NCBI RefSeq assembly: GCF_030167915.1
Contig: NZ_JARGNB010000005.1
Span: 1 to 64,000 of the forward strand
Direction of reading: 5' to 3'
DNA length: 64,000 nucleotides
Source of the DNA: Aquabacterium humicola
Lineage (GTDB): Bacteria > Pseudomonadota > Gammaproteobacteria > Burkholderiales > Burkholderiaceae_C
A program made the translations under genes and the position numbers. A model generated the notes under the pieces. It was not told the origin of the DNA, made no database searches, and saw nothing but the letters and a program-made list of their open reading frames with translations. Numbering within the stretch: the first letter of the stretch is position 1; each line of letters opens with the position of its first letter. Shown here piece by piece: positions 1-8,381 of the stretch.

Positions 1-2
1 CG

Positions 3-89
3 CTCCTGGTGGAGCTGCCCAAGGCCAAGACCGCCGACGACTTCGAAGCCCTGCTGCCCTGGCGGCTCACGCCTCCTAGCGCCAAATAG
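3..89 (+). CDS. IS66-like transposase, C-terminal tail (partial)
   Basis: Only the last 28 codons are present, in reading frame 3, ending in TAG at 87-89. The tail contains ADDFEALLPWRL. IS66 TnpC proteins characteristically end in a segment with LLPW close to the stop, and the IS66-type end lies 37 bases downstream. The assignment rests on that short motif plus the terminal repeat. No catalytic residue is in view, so activity cannot be judged. Confidence 0.5.
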   Translation, partial: LLVELPKAKTADDFEALLPWRLTPPSAK

Positions 90-110
90 ACACGTCCGCA
101 AGGGACGTGT
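90..110 (+). terminator. Hairpin just after the transposase stop
   Basis: ACACGTCC (90-97) pairs perfectly with GGACGTGT (103-110) around the 5-base loop GCAAG. It begins one base after the transposase stop codon and lies inside the IS, before the terminal repeat. There is no T-run after it, so it may be a subterminal structure of the IS rather than a true intrinsic terminator. Confidence 0.4.
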
Positions 111-126
111 CTGGAGGAGCGCTTAC

Positions 127-1971
127 CAGTGGTCCATCCCCCTGGATCGGTCAAGCTCGCCGCCAGCGCTCCGCGTCCTGGCGCGAGACACGAGGGCGGG
201 CGACGCGCTCAGGATCAGCCGTGATGGAAAGTGGCTGGCGGCCGAAGCCTCCAATCGCACAGTCAGTCTCTGGCGTCGTGAACAGGACGGTGCCCTGAGC
301 TTCGTGACGAGCCTGGCAGGGCATGACGGCAACTTCGTTGCCGACATCGAGTTCAGCGCCGACAGCCGATACCTGGCCACGACAGGAGGCATGATCATCC
401 TGCTGTGGGACCTCGCCCGCGCGACCAGCGGGATGGCGGCGCGCGTGCTGCGCGGACATGACCACACGGTCAAGGACCTCCTCTTTCTGCCGAACAGCAG
501 GCTGCTCGCCAGCGCGGGAAGCGATGCGCATGTGCGCCTATGGGGACTCGACGAGGAGCCGGTGATCCTGCCGGACCATGAGGACCTTGCCAGCAGCTAC
601 TACTACGACTTCGAGGCCGTCTTCAGCGACGACGGGCGAAGGGTAGCGACGTCCAGCCGCACGCTGCAGAAGACCCGGGTCTGGGACCTGCGGGAGCGTG
701 CGCCGGGACTGTCTCCGCTGGTGCTCGAGGGAAAGGCTCACATGGCCAGCAAGCTGGCCTTCTCCGCAGACGGAAACCGGCTTGTGGGATCGGATGCACA
801 GGACTTCATCGATTCCAAGAAGCCGCGCAGCATCTGGGTCTGGTCCCTCGGCCCAGCCGAGGGGGGCTTGGCCGCGCCCCTCACCGTGGACACCGGCATG
901 CCTCTCATTGAAGCCGGCATCAGCCGGACGGGCGAACTGATTGCGGTGGCCTCGGAAGAGGCGGTCTGGCTCTGGAAGGCGACCGAATCCGATCTCGTGA
1001 GTGCCGGCAAGCTGCCGCTGCCGAAGGTCAGGGCGCTCGCTTTCGATCCGCTGGGCAAGAGATTGATAACTGGCAGCGCCTCGGGTGAAGTGCATCTATG
1101 GGAACTGGATGCGTCGGGCGCCCCGAGATCCAGCCACCTGCTCGGCAAGCACAAGCGGGACGTGATGTCGGTCGTCGTCAGCGAGGATGGGCGCTGGTTC
1201 GCGGCCGCGGGTTACGATCACGAGGCCACGATGTGGCAGCAGGCTGCGGACGGGAGCTTTCGGCAGGTCGTGCTCAGCGGTCACTCCGACTGGATATCCG
1301 CCCTGGCGTTCAGCGAGAAGAACGAATTGGTCAGCGGCGGCGCCGACGGCACAGCGCGGTTCTGGCAAGTGGACCCACGGGACCTGTCGGTGCGCTCCAC
1401 CGAGCTGAGAGGCCACAACGGGTTGGTCTTTGACGTGGCCGTGCGCGGCAACCTCATCGTCACGGGCGGCATGGATCGGACCGCCAGACTATGGAGGCGC
1501 GACAGCCAAGGCGCCGTGGTAAGCGTGCTGCTTCCAGGCCACACCGGCTACGTCCGCAGGGTTCGGATCTCGAAGGACGGGGCAAGAGTGCTTACCGCCA
1601 GCTTCGACGGAGCAGTCCGGATCTGGAGGGCGCGGATCGATGACCTCCTGGAGGCAGCCGATCGAAGGGCGATCCGCAACCTGTGCGATGCCGAGTGGTC
1701 GCGGCACATGGGTGAGGCAGGCCCGCATCGTCCCACCTTCCCGCGCTTGACGACCGAAGAATCCGGGCACGTTGAAGCGGCGACCTGCAATACGACCAGG
1801 CGAGGTCTCGGATTCGCAATCACCGGTCGTACGTCGGGCAAGCCAGAGCCAAGTTCGGCCGCGTCCGCCGCGCATCGCTGCACCAGTACCTCTTCGACAT
1901 CGGCATGCAGCGGCGGTCGAGCTGTGACCCCGAGGATTTCTGAGCCGGCTCCCAAGAAACAGAAGCCCTGA
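127..1971 (+). pseudogene. WD40-repeat protein, 5' end removed by the IS insertion
   Basis: The frame is open from the IS end through 1971. It carries a series of WD40 blades recognisable by the spacing SxDG(R/K)xLAxA..D..(V/I)xLW, for example TVSLWRR just before 304, then IILLWDL, HVRLWGL, EVHLWEL, TARLWRR and VRIWRAR. A GTG at 304 could be read as a start, but WD40 sequence continues in frame upstream of it, so the true N-terminus is missing. WD40 proteins of this type are scaffolds and often follow an NTPase, protease or kinase domain; that part is lost. After the last blade a segment RNLCDAEWSRHM resembles the usual closing stretch of such proteins (RNLTxxEW). The remaining ~75 residues are low-complexity and look like read-through in a wrong frame. 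Probably non-functional. Confidence 0.7.
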
Positions 1972-2291
1972 CGTTGACGTTTGTTGGTGTAGCCTTTCAT
2001 TTCGAAAGAGCACGAGACTTCTGGGCGATCCACGAGATCATCAAGGTCAGAACCGCCTCCAGCTCTCGGCCGGGCTGGCGCGAGCGGGCCTCGTCGCACA
2101 CCCGACGCACGTCGCCCTGGACAGCGGAAGAATCTCGTGCCGCACCCCACTTGCGGGCGACCTACCTCCGGCGGCAGAACCTGACTTCGACACGTGTCTT
2201 CTTGCGATGACTCGCAGCGCGCCCTGGGCATCGGCACCCGACGCTCGCACCGGCTGACGCGATCTCCGTCCTTCCGCCTCTTGCCTGATCA
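1972..2291. other. Gene-free interval
   Basis: No convincing gene is visible on either strand between the WD40 remnant and the toxin-antitoxin promoter. Open frames here have arginine- and serine-rich composition typical of antisense reading of GC-rich DNA. The first ~70 bases are less GC-rich than the surroundings. Confidence 0.5.
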
Positions 2292-2330
2292 GCGTTTCGT
2301 TTATTGCGTTTTTCGTTTGTTTCGATTAGG
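2292..2330 (+). promoter_or_regulatory. AT-rich promoter/operator with repeated CGTTT words
   Basis: A T-rich stretch stands out in this GC-rich DNA about 30-70 bases before the antitoxin start. The word CGTTT occurs four times (starting at 2293, 2298, 2307 and 2314). Toxin-antitoxin operons are usually autorepressed by the antitoxin binding repeated sites over its promoter, so this is a plausible operator. No clear -35/-10 pair could be fixed. Confidence 0.35.
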
Positions 2331-2360
2331 ATCGAGCCATCGAACCCTTCGGAATTCGCC

Positions 2361-2828
2361 ATGACCCAGGCCCCCACCATCGACACCACGCTGCCGCTCG
2401 CGCGCGAGGTCGCGGCGGCCATGCAGAGCCAACGCGCGCTGGCTGCCTACCTGAGTACCCGGGTCGAGACCCAGCGTATCCAGATCTTCGACGACAAGAA
2501 CCAAGCTCACCAAGTCGAGCTGCCGACGTCCGCCCTCCGCCTGCTGGTTGACATCCTGGCGGAGTTGGCAGAGGGCAACGCCGTCAAAGTCGTGCCGATC
2601 CACGCCGAGCTGACGACCCAGGAGGCCGCCGACATGTTGAACGTGTCCCGCCCGCATCTCGTGAAGCTGCTGGAGACCGGTGCGCTGCCCTTCCACAAGG
2701 CCGGCAAGCATCGGCGTATCCGATTCGCCGACCTGATGGGATTCAAGGCTGAGCGTGACCGTGCCAGCGCTGAAGCGATGGATGATCTGGCGAAGCAAGC
2801 CCAGGAGCTTCGGCTGGGCTACGAATGA
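2361..2828 (+). CDS. Antitoxin with excisionase-type HTH DNA-binding domain
   Basis: A 155-residue protein and the first gene of a type II toxin-antitoxin pair. The middle part TTQEAADMLNVSRPHLVKL (about residues 92-110) followed by HKAGKHRRIRFADL is the winged helix-turn-helix of the excisionase/MerR-like (HTH_17) family, which reads DNA and would autorepress the operon. The N-terminal ~80 residues are probably the oligomerisation part, and the C-terminal tail probably neutralises the toxin. An earlier ATG at 2304 lies inside the T-rich promoter; the ATG at 2361 gives the sensible start. Its stop overlaps the toxin start by four bases (ATGA), so the two are translationally coupled. Confidence 0.75.
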   Translation: MTQAPTIDTTLPLAREVAAAMQSQRALAAYLSTRVETQRIQIFDDKNQAHQVELPTSALRLLVDILAELAEGNAVKVVPIHAELTTQEAADMLNVSRPHLVKLLETGALPFHKAGKHRRIRFADLMGFKAERDRASAEAMDDLAKQAQELRLGYE

Positions 2829-3400
2829 GGAACTCGCCCTTCACCGCGGTCTACGACGCCTGCGTGCTCTACCCCGCGCCGCTACGAGACTTCCTCATGT
2901 GGCTCGGCCTGTCCGGGCGGTTTCGCGCGCGGTGGAGCGCCGAGATCCACGAGGAGTGGAAGCGCAACGTGCTGAAGAACCGACCGGACCTCACGGCCGC
3001 GCAACTCGATCGAACTTCGGAGCTGATGGATCGAGCGATCCCCGACGCGATGGTGACAGGGCATTCGGCCCTGATCGAGGGCCTCGCACTTCCAGACCCC
3101 GACGACCGGCACGTGCTCGCAGCCGCGATTCGCTGCCATGCGAGCGTCATCGTGACCTTCAACGAGAAGGACTTCCCGGCAGAAGTTCTGCAGTCGTTCG
3201 GGCTCGAAGCCCAACACCCTGACGTGTTCGTCGAGAACCTCTTCGATCTCGATCCGGCCGCGGTCGTCGCCGCTGCGCAGCGGCAGCGCCAGCAGCTCAA
3301 GAACCCGCCGATGGAGATCGACCGATATCTCGACATCCTGCTCAAGCAGGGCCTGACGCAGACCGTGAAGGGGCTGGCGACGTTTCGAGGTGTGCTGTGA
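2825..3400 (+). CDS. PIN-domain toxin (putative ribonuclease)
   Basis: A 191-residue protein with PIN-fold features. The N-terminus reads VYDACVLYPAPLRDFL with the first conserved acidic residue. A central LPDPDDRHVLAAAI supplies further acidic metal ligands, and VTFNEKDFP matches the usual V(T/V)x(D/N)xxDFP motif. PIN toxins are Mg-dependent RNases that cleave RNA when free of antitoxin. The C-terminal ~60 residues form a helical extension, as in the VapC-like subfamily that pairs with excisionase-type antitoxins. It is coupled to the antitoxin by ATGA. Such modules are common passengers on mobile DNA, in line with the IS end and conjugation genes nearby. Confidence 0.75.
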   Translation: MRNSPFTAVYDACVLYPAPLRDFLMWLGLSGRFRARWSAEIHEEWKRNVLKNRPDLTAAQLDRTSELMDRAIPDAMVTGHSALIEGLALPDPDDRHVLAAAIRCHASVIVTFNEKDFPAEVLQSFGLEAQHPDVFVENLFDLDPAAVVAAAQRQRQQLKNPPMEIDRYLDILLKQGLTQTVKGLATFRGVL

Positions 3401-3462
3401 GTCCGAGGAAGATGCGAGCGGGGCGGCGGAACTGCCGAACCATGACCTGAGCGAGGAGACCG

Positions 3463-4200
3463 GTGCAGTTCTTCGTCCCGCCCCGCGAACAGTTCTTCCG
3501 TCCGCTCGCGCAAGACAACCGCGAGCTCTGTGCAGCCGCTTTGCGTGCTCTGTAGTTGGAGGACTATCGCGACCCCGTCGATCTCAAGCCAACGCTCAAG
3601 CTCACCCGGGCGGGCAAGGCCTTCAGCGAAAGCTTCGCCTATCTCGACGACTCCAACGGCAACGCGCGCTTGGTCTCGCCGAGAACGCCCATTCGCTCAT
3701 TGAGGCCGAGAGCGGCTTCAACCACGTCTTTACCAGCGGCTTCTGCTTCAAGGTACGCGATGACGTGAAGCAGGGTGCCGCTACGCTGACCCGACTCAAT
3801 CGGCAGCTGAAGGACATTCGCTTCGGAAACGACAGTTTCCAGTTGGAGTGGGACTGGATACCGCGCATGCAGGGCGTGCACGAATTCTTCGATGCTGTCG
3901 AGGGCGCCGTGGACGGTCTCGAGCAGGACCGCGGCTCGATCTTCGAGTCGCCCCGTCTCACTGACAAGCAACGCACCGCCGCCGAAGAAATTCGTCGACT
4001 GCTGCTTGCCAACGATCAGGGTGCGGCGAGCGTGCGCTGAAGGAGCTTGCCGACTACCGCAACTACCGGCGCTACGAAATAGTCCGCACCAGCCCCGTTG
4101 GCACGACTCGGCTGTCAACCTGGGGCACAGGCTCCGGCGGCGAACTGGAGACGCCGTTCTATGTGGTCCGCTCGCAGTGCTGGCCCATGCTGTTGCGCCC
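3463..4200 (+). pseudogene. Decayed Wadjet-like locus (JetA N-terminus and JetC SMC-type ATPase C-terminus)
   Basis: Pieces of protein appear in successive frames. A GTG at 3463, preceded by GAGGAGA, starts a frame with QFFRPLAQDNREL, resembling the beginning of JetA-type Wadjet subunits; it meets TAG at 3553-3555. Reading resumes in the same frame, then shifts near 3680 to LNRQLKDIRFGNDSF. It shifts again near 4030 to DYRNYRRYEI and LSTWGTGSGGELETPFYVV. The last piece matches the ABC signature region (GTGSGGE..TPFYVA) of JetC/COG4913 SMC-like ATPases. Wadjet systems recognise and cut foreign circular plasmids. At least one stop and two frameshifts plus a large internal deletion make this a relic. 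The family call is from remembered motifs and is moderately sure for JetC, weaker for JetA. Confidence 0.45.
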
Positions 4201-4597
4201 GTTGCTTGACGGAGGCGGTCACATGCCAGACCAAGCGTCCAAGGCCCAGCAATCTGATCCCGAGGAGACCGGCTGTGCGTACGCCGATCAAGACCTCTTG
4301 CCGACAATGCGCCACCATGGCCGTTTCGTCGACCAGGAGGCCTTCGATGCGGTGCAGTGCCGTAGTAGCCGCAAGCCGAGGCAGCCCGACCGAACAAACC
4401 GAGGCAGCCCGACCGAACAAGCTGTAGTTTTCAGAGCCAGTAGTCCGGTCCATCGTCCACGGACTCTGAGGCTCGTGATCCGAATGTGCGGTGGAGGCGC
4501 CTGCGTGAAGCCCGCAACGCGATCTGAGCTCGAAACCCCACCGAGCTACGCCCTTCTTCCGGCCTGACAGCGCGCTGCGCCGGCACCACGATGGGCT
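4201..4597. other. Gene-free interval before traN
   Basis: About 400 bases without a supported gene. It contains the tandem repeat listed separately. Short open frames on both strands have no recognisable motif. It probably marks a junction between the decayed Wadjet remnant and the conjugation block. Confidence 0.45.
4376..4420. repeat. Two-copy 22-bp direct repeat
   Basis: A 22-base unit beginning CCGAGGCAGCCCGACC and ending GAACAA occurs at 4376-4397 and again, identical, at 4399-4420, with a single A between them (period 23). It lies in gene-free DNA between the Wadjet remnant and traN. No third copy was noticed. It could be a small duplication or a protein-binding iteron-like site. Confidence 0.7.
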
Positions 4598-7066
4598 GTG
4601 CGAACAAGCCCACACCCCAAGACCGCAGGCACGCCGGCCGCGCGGCTGTGCGCGACATCGCGACGCGCATCGGCGCTGCGCAAGCTGGTGGCCTGCCTCA
4701 CGGCTGCATGCCTCGCGCTCACTCAGGCGAAGCTGCGAGCCGATCCGCACGCTGAAGGTGTAAATGCGGGGCGGGTCGCAAACACGACCGCCGGCAGCAC
4801 CGTCAACGCACCCAGCGCAGCGACGGTCGTCCCCGGCTACACCACCACGCCACCCGAGCGCAGCCACTACCGCCAGCCCAACCTGGCCGCCAAGGGCAGC
4901 GCCCGGCTCGCAGCCTGCGCCCTGACGCCCACCGACCCGGTCTGCCAGGACCAGCAGGGCGCCGTCACCTCGGCCAACACGCCGCGTCCCTACGTAGGAA
5001 CCGACGACCCTGCCGTCGCCGCAGCGCGCGCCATCAACCGCAGCCCCTCCATGGAGCTCGGCAGCCTGGCGAGCTACTACAGCGGCTGCAAGACAACGGT
5101 CACCACGACTCCCGGAGGTGTGAAGCCGCAGGCCTGCCTGCGTCACGTCGGCATCGGCAACTACCAGTGCTCGAGCACCCTGGACGTCTCGGTGACGCGC
5201 ACGACCAGTTGCAAGCCCGGCGACTGGGTCGGGCATGCGGAAGTCGATCACTACGGGCTCGACGTCCAGTGCCTGCCGGATCGCTCCGTTGCACGGCAGC
5301 ACTTCCGCGTGACCCGCAACGGCGAAGCGCTGAGCTTCTTCGACGTGGACATGAGCGCGCCTGCCGTGTTCCCGATCCTCGCCGCCACCCTGGAAACGTC
5401 CACGGGCATGCAGGGCCAGCCGATCCGCACCGGGCTATGGGTGGTCGAGAACAGCTGCAGCGGAGCCTCCTGCAGCCTCAAGGCGATGGTCGCGCCAGAG
5501 CTGATCCGCACATGCACCGGGGGCGGCGACGCGGACATCACCTGCACCGAGGCCGAGCCCTTCCTCAAGGTCTACGGCCCCTGCCCCAGCGGCACCCAGT
5601 CGGGCGGCAACATCGTGAACTCCACCTGCCAGGGGGATGCCGGCTGCTCGGCCACGTCACTGGATCCCAACACCTGCTACGCGCCGTCGGAAGAGCCGAC
5701 GCCCCTGGTCGGCAGCGACGTCACCGGATCGATCCCCGGCATCTACTGGAACCTGCACAGCACACGTGCGGTCGTCGGCTGGCTGCCCAACCCCGCGGTT
5801 GGTCCGATCCCGACGATGCTGCTCACGTACGACCGCGCCACATCCTCCTTCGTCCAGGCGGATCGCTGGGACGATCACTGCCCGCCGCTCGCAGGCGACG
5901 GTCGCTGCACGGTGGCCAGCGAACCGACCTGCACCGACGGACCATCGACGAAGACCATCGATGGCGTGCCCGTCACCCGCGCCTGCTGGGAGCAGACGCG
6001 GACGATGTCCTGCGCAGGCAGCACACCGCCCGACCAATGCGCATCTCTGGCCGCCGCCGGCTGCACGTTCAAGACCTCCACCTGTCGACGCACGAATGCC
6101 GGCACCGGCGCCTGCGAACTCTTCGAGGACGTCTACGAGTGCGCGACCGCGCCCGAGACGGTCACCACGGCCAGCAACTGCCCCACCAACGTCTACTGCC
6201 TCGGCACGAGCTGCTTCGACATCTCGGCGCCGAAGGACCCGGACTTCGCTCGCACGATGTCGATGCTCGAGGCAACGCGCGAGGCGGGCGTGTACCTCGA
6301 CGCGGACCGCATGCAGGTCTTCAAGGGCGAGGACAACCGTTGCCGCGACCGACTGCTGAAGAACTGCTGCTACGCGGATGGCGCCGGCGCCGGCATGAAC
6401 AACCAGAGCATCTTCGGCACCGGATCCCGCCTCGTCTACGACATCCTGATGGACTCGCAGAACCAGCAGTTCATCTACCAGGGTCTCTCCGCGCTGCTGA
6501 TGAGCGGCGGGTTCAGCGGCACGTTCACGAGCTATGGCGTCACCATCGCGGTCAACGGCGCCGCCCTGCCCGCCGGCTCGGTCGCCGTCTACTCGGGCGA
6601 GAGCGTTGTCGTCGCCTTCGACCCCTGGTCCCTGGTGATCGCGATCATCATCTACATCGTCCTGTCGATGATGTCCTGCAACGAGCCGGAAGGCCGGCTC
6701 GCGATGAAGGAAGGCGCGGGCCTCTGCCACACCGTAGGCACCTACTGCTCCTCGTGCCTCATGGTCCTGGGCAAGTGCGTGTCCTGCGTCGAGCACACCA
6801 CCTCGAAGTGCTGCTTCAACTCGAAGCTCGCCCGCATCGTCAACGAACAGGGCCGCGCGCAGGTCGGCAAGGGCTGGGGAATGGCTGGCAGCCCGGACTG
6901 CTCCGGCTTCACGCTGGCCCAGCTGCAGCGGCTCGACTTCGCGGCCATGGACCTGTCGGAGTTCTACGCATCGCTCGTTCCCGTCCTGCCCGACCTCGGC
7001 TCCCTCCAGGGAGGCAACGCCGCCCGGATCCCGGCCTGCTACTACGGCCAGGGGAGATGCCAGTGA
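4598..7066 (+). CDS. traN: TraN, F-type mating-pair stabilisation protein
   Basis: A large (~822 residues), cysteine-rich exported protein. After a basic N-terminus comes a hydrophobic signal-like stretch (LVACLTAACLALTQA, about residues 31-45), then many scattered Cys residues, including dense clusters near the C-terminus (YCSSC, GKCVSC, SKCC). The closing section with CSGFTLAQLQRLDF is typical of F-family TraN. TraN sits in the outer membrane and stabilises donor-recipient contact during conjugation. A hydrophobic segment (about 682-694, LVIAIIIYIVLSMM) precedes the last Cys cluster. The start is a GTG without a strong ribosome site and is uncertain. It heads a traN-x-traF-traH-traG run in F-like order. 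No traB/C/K/U/W gene is in view. Confidence 0.85.
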   Translation: MRTSPHPKTAGTPAARLCATSRRASALRKLVACLTAACLALTQAKLRADPHAEGVNAGRVANTTAGSTVNAPSAATVVPGYTTTPPERSHYRQPNLAAKGSARLAACALTPTDPVCQDQQGAVTSANTPRPYVGTDDPAVAAARAINRSPSMELGSLASYYSGCKTTVTTTPGGVKPQACLRHVGIGNYQCSSTLDVSVTRTTSCKPGDWVGHAEVDHYGLDVQCLPDRSVARQHFRVTRNGEALSFFDVDMSAPAVFPILAATLETSTGMQGQPIRTGLWVVENSCSGASCSLKAMVAPELIRTCTGGGDADITCTEAEPFLKVYGPCPSGTQSGGNIVNSTCQGDAGCSATSLDPNTCYAPSEEPTPLVGSDVTGSIPGIYWNLHSTRAVVGWLPNPAVGPIPTMLLTYDRATSSFVQADRWDDHCPPLAGDGRCTVASEPTCTDGPSTKTIDGVPVTRACWEQTRTMSCAGSTPPDQCASLAAAGCTFKTSTCRRTNAGTGACELFEDVYECATAPETVTTASNCPTNVYCLGTSCFDISAPKDPDFARTMSMLEATREAGVYLDADRMQVFKGEDNRCRDRLLKNCCYADGAGAGMNNQSIFGTGSRLVYDILMDSQNQQFIYQGLSALLMSGGFSGTFTSYGVTIAVNGAALPAGSVAVYSGESVVVAFDPWSLVIAIIIYIVLSMMSCNEPEGRLAMKEGAGLCHTVGTYCSSCLMVLGKCVSCVEHTTSKCCFNSKLARIVNEQGRAQVGKGWGMAGSPDCSGFTLAQLQRLDFAAMDLSEFYASLVPVLPDLGSLQGGNAARIPACYYGQGRCQ

Positions 7067-7461
7067 TCCGCCCGGTGTCCGCCCGCCACGTCGCGGCAGT
7101 GCTGGCCACGGTGCTCGCCGGCAGCGCGCCTTCCCTCTCCGCATCGGGGCCGGAACGAACCCCGGTCGAGGACATCAAGAGCTTGATGCTCGCGGCGATC
7201 GAGGCACCCGACGGCCGCGCCAAGGGGACGCTCTCCGGCCAGGTGGCCGACGCGCTCACCCAGCGCTTCCGTGGAACGTCTCCGGTCTACATCGACGTCT
7301 CCACCGAGCGACGGTTCGCGCAGCCCGGTTGCAGCCGGCTCCAGCTTCGCATCTGGCAGGAGGGCGTGCGCCTGCCTGGCTCCCGGGAAGGTCGACGGCA
7401 GACCATCGAGATCGGCATCAACTACTGCCGCGACGGCAAGCCACCGCGGTCGCTGCAATGA
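7063..7461 (+). CDS. Small exported protein between traN and traF, function unknown
   Basis: About 132 residues. GTG at 7063 overlaps the traN stop as GTGA and has GGGGAG six bases upstream, so it is preferred over ATG at 7057, which abuts that site. The N-terminus (RHVAAVLATVLAGSAPSLSA) looks like a signal peptide. The mature part has two cysteines (in AQPGCSRLQL and GINYCRDG) that could form a disulfide in the periplasm, matching a TraF thioredoxin-like neighbour. I do not recognise the family. The stop overlaps the traF start (ATGA), so it is translated as part of the transfer operon and probably belongs to the mating-pair apparatus. Confidence 0.65.
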   Translation: MIRPVSARHVAAVLATVLAGSAPSLSASGPERTPVEDIKSLMLAAIEAPDGRAKGTLSGQVADALTQRFRGTSPVYIDVSTERRFAQPGCSRLQLRIWQEGVRLPGSREGRRQTIEIGINYCRDGKPPRSLQ

Positions 7462-8363
7462 AGCGTCAGGATCCTCCACGGCCGAAGGGACGGTTGCAGG
7501 CAGGCTTGCGCCAGCGTCGCCTTGTCGTCCTCCTGCTGGCGGCCCTTTCAACGCTGGCCGCGCCCGCGCAAGACCTGGACTCATCGCGGGCGTACTGGCA
7601 GGACGCATGGCGGGGCTGGCACTTCTACGAGGAACCGGAAGCAAAGCCGCTCGCGCCTGCACGGCCCACACCCCGCCAGCCGAAGCCTGGTGCACGCGTA
7701 CCCAGCCACGAGAACAAGCCGCCCGAGGTGCGCGAGCTTGAGCGCCTGCAGCGCGAGCTGGACGAAGCCCGCAGCGTCGCGATCATTCGCCCCACGGAGT
7801 CCAACGTGCGCCGCTACATGGCGATCGAGGCACGCGTGGTCTCGCAGGCCTCGACGTTCGCCGACGTCGCCCAGCGCATTGCATGGTCGGACCCGGAGCT
7901 TGACCCGACGCTGCAGGGCCGCCCCGTGAACGCCAGGGCGCTGGAGGTCTTCGAGCAGGCCCAGGCCGCGGAGCGCTCGCGCCAGGTCGCTTCCCTCGGC
8001 CGCGACCACGTGCTGCTGTTCTTCTTCCGCAGCGACTGCTCCTACTGCCACGCGTTCGCGCCGACGCTCGAGGCCTTCAGCGCGAAGCATGGCCTCAAGG
8101 TGATTGCGGTCACCATCGACGGCGGCACCCTGCCCGGGTTCGAGGATGCCCGGCGAGACAACGGTATCGCCACGACGCTGCGCGTCGGCCAGGTGCCCGC
8201 GGTCTATCTCGCCCAGCCCTACAGCGGCCTGATCACGCCCATCGGTTTCGGCGTGCTGTCCGAGGCTCAGCTCATCGAGCGCATCGCGACGGTCGCTTCG
8301 CCCCCTCCGGCGGCACCACTCGATTCCCCCACCCTCGCTTCGGCCACCGGCCGGTCTCGCTGA
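7458..8363 (+). CDS. traF: TraF, thioredoxin-fold conjugation protein
   Basis: A 301-residue periplasmic protein. It has an uncleaved or cleaved signal segment (RLVVLLLAALSTLAAPAQ, about residues 21-38), a helical N-terminal part including YWQDAWRGWHFYEEP, and a C-terminal thioredoxin fold with the redox motif CSYC (Cys194, Cys197) in FFFRSDCSYCHAFAP. F-plasmid TraF lacks the CxxC pair, but many relatives keep it and are thought to help disulfide formation in TraN, TraH and TraU. The many cysteines of TraN fit that role. The start ATG at 7458 overlaps the preceding stop as ATGA; a longer frame begins upstream at 7329 but has no signal peptide at its start. Confidence 0.85.
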   Translation: MKRQDPPRPKGRLQAGLRQRRLVVLLLAALSTLAAPAQDLDSSRAYWQDAWRGWHFYEEPEAKPLAPARPTPRQPKPGARVPSHENKPPEVRELERLQRELDEARSVAIIRPTESNVRRYMAIEARVVSQASTFADVAQRIAWSDPELDPTLQGRPVNARALEVFEQAQAAERSRQVASLGRDHVLLFFFRSDCSYCHAFAPTLEAFSAKHGLKVIAVTIDGGTLPGFEDARRDNGIATTLRVGQVPAVYLAQPYSGLITPIGFGVLSEAQLIERIATVASPPPAAPLDSPTLASATGRSR

Positions 8364-8381
8364 CGAAGAAGGGAACCCATC

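Larger units (their letters stand above)
1..126 (+). mobile_element. Right end of an IS66-family-like insertion sequence
   Basis: The window opens inside an insertion sequence. The last transposase codons end at 89, a short hairpin follows, and the sequence then reads CTGGAGGAGCGCTTAC up to 126. The reverse complement begins GTAAGCGC, which matches the terminal inverted repeat start (GTAAGCG) known for IS66 elements. Directly after 126 an in-frame WD40-repeat protein begins in mid-domain, which is what an insertion into that gene would leave. The left end and the other IS genes lie outside the window, so the 8-bp target duplication typical of IS66 cannot be checked here. Confidence 0.6.

Noticed and set aside
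5167-7461. Very long open frame overlapping traN in another frame
   Set aside because: Its first ~1900 bases are arginine/proline-rich shadow of traN; only its end (from 7063) is a real small gene.
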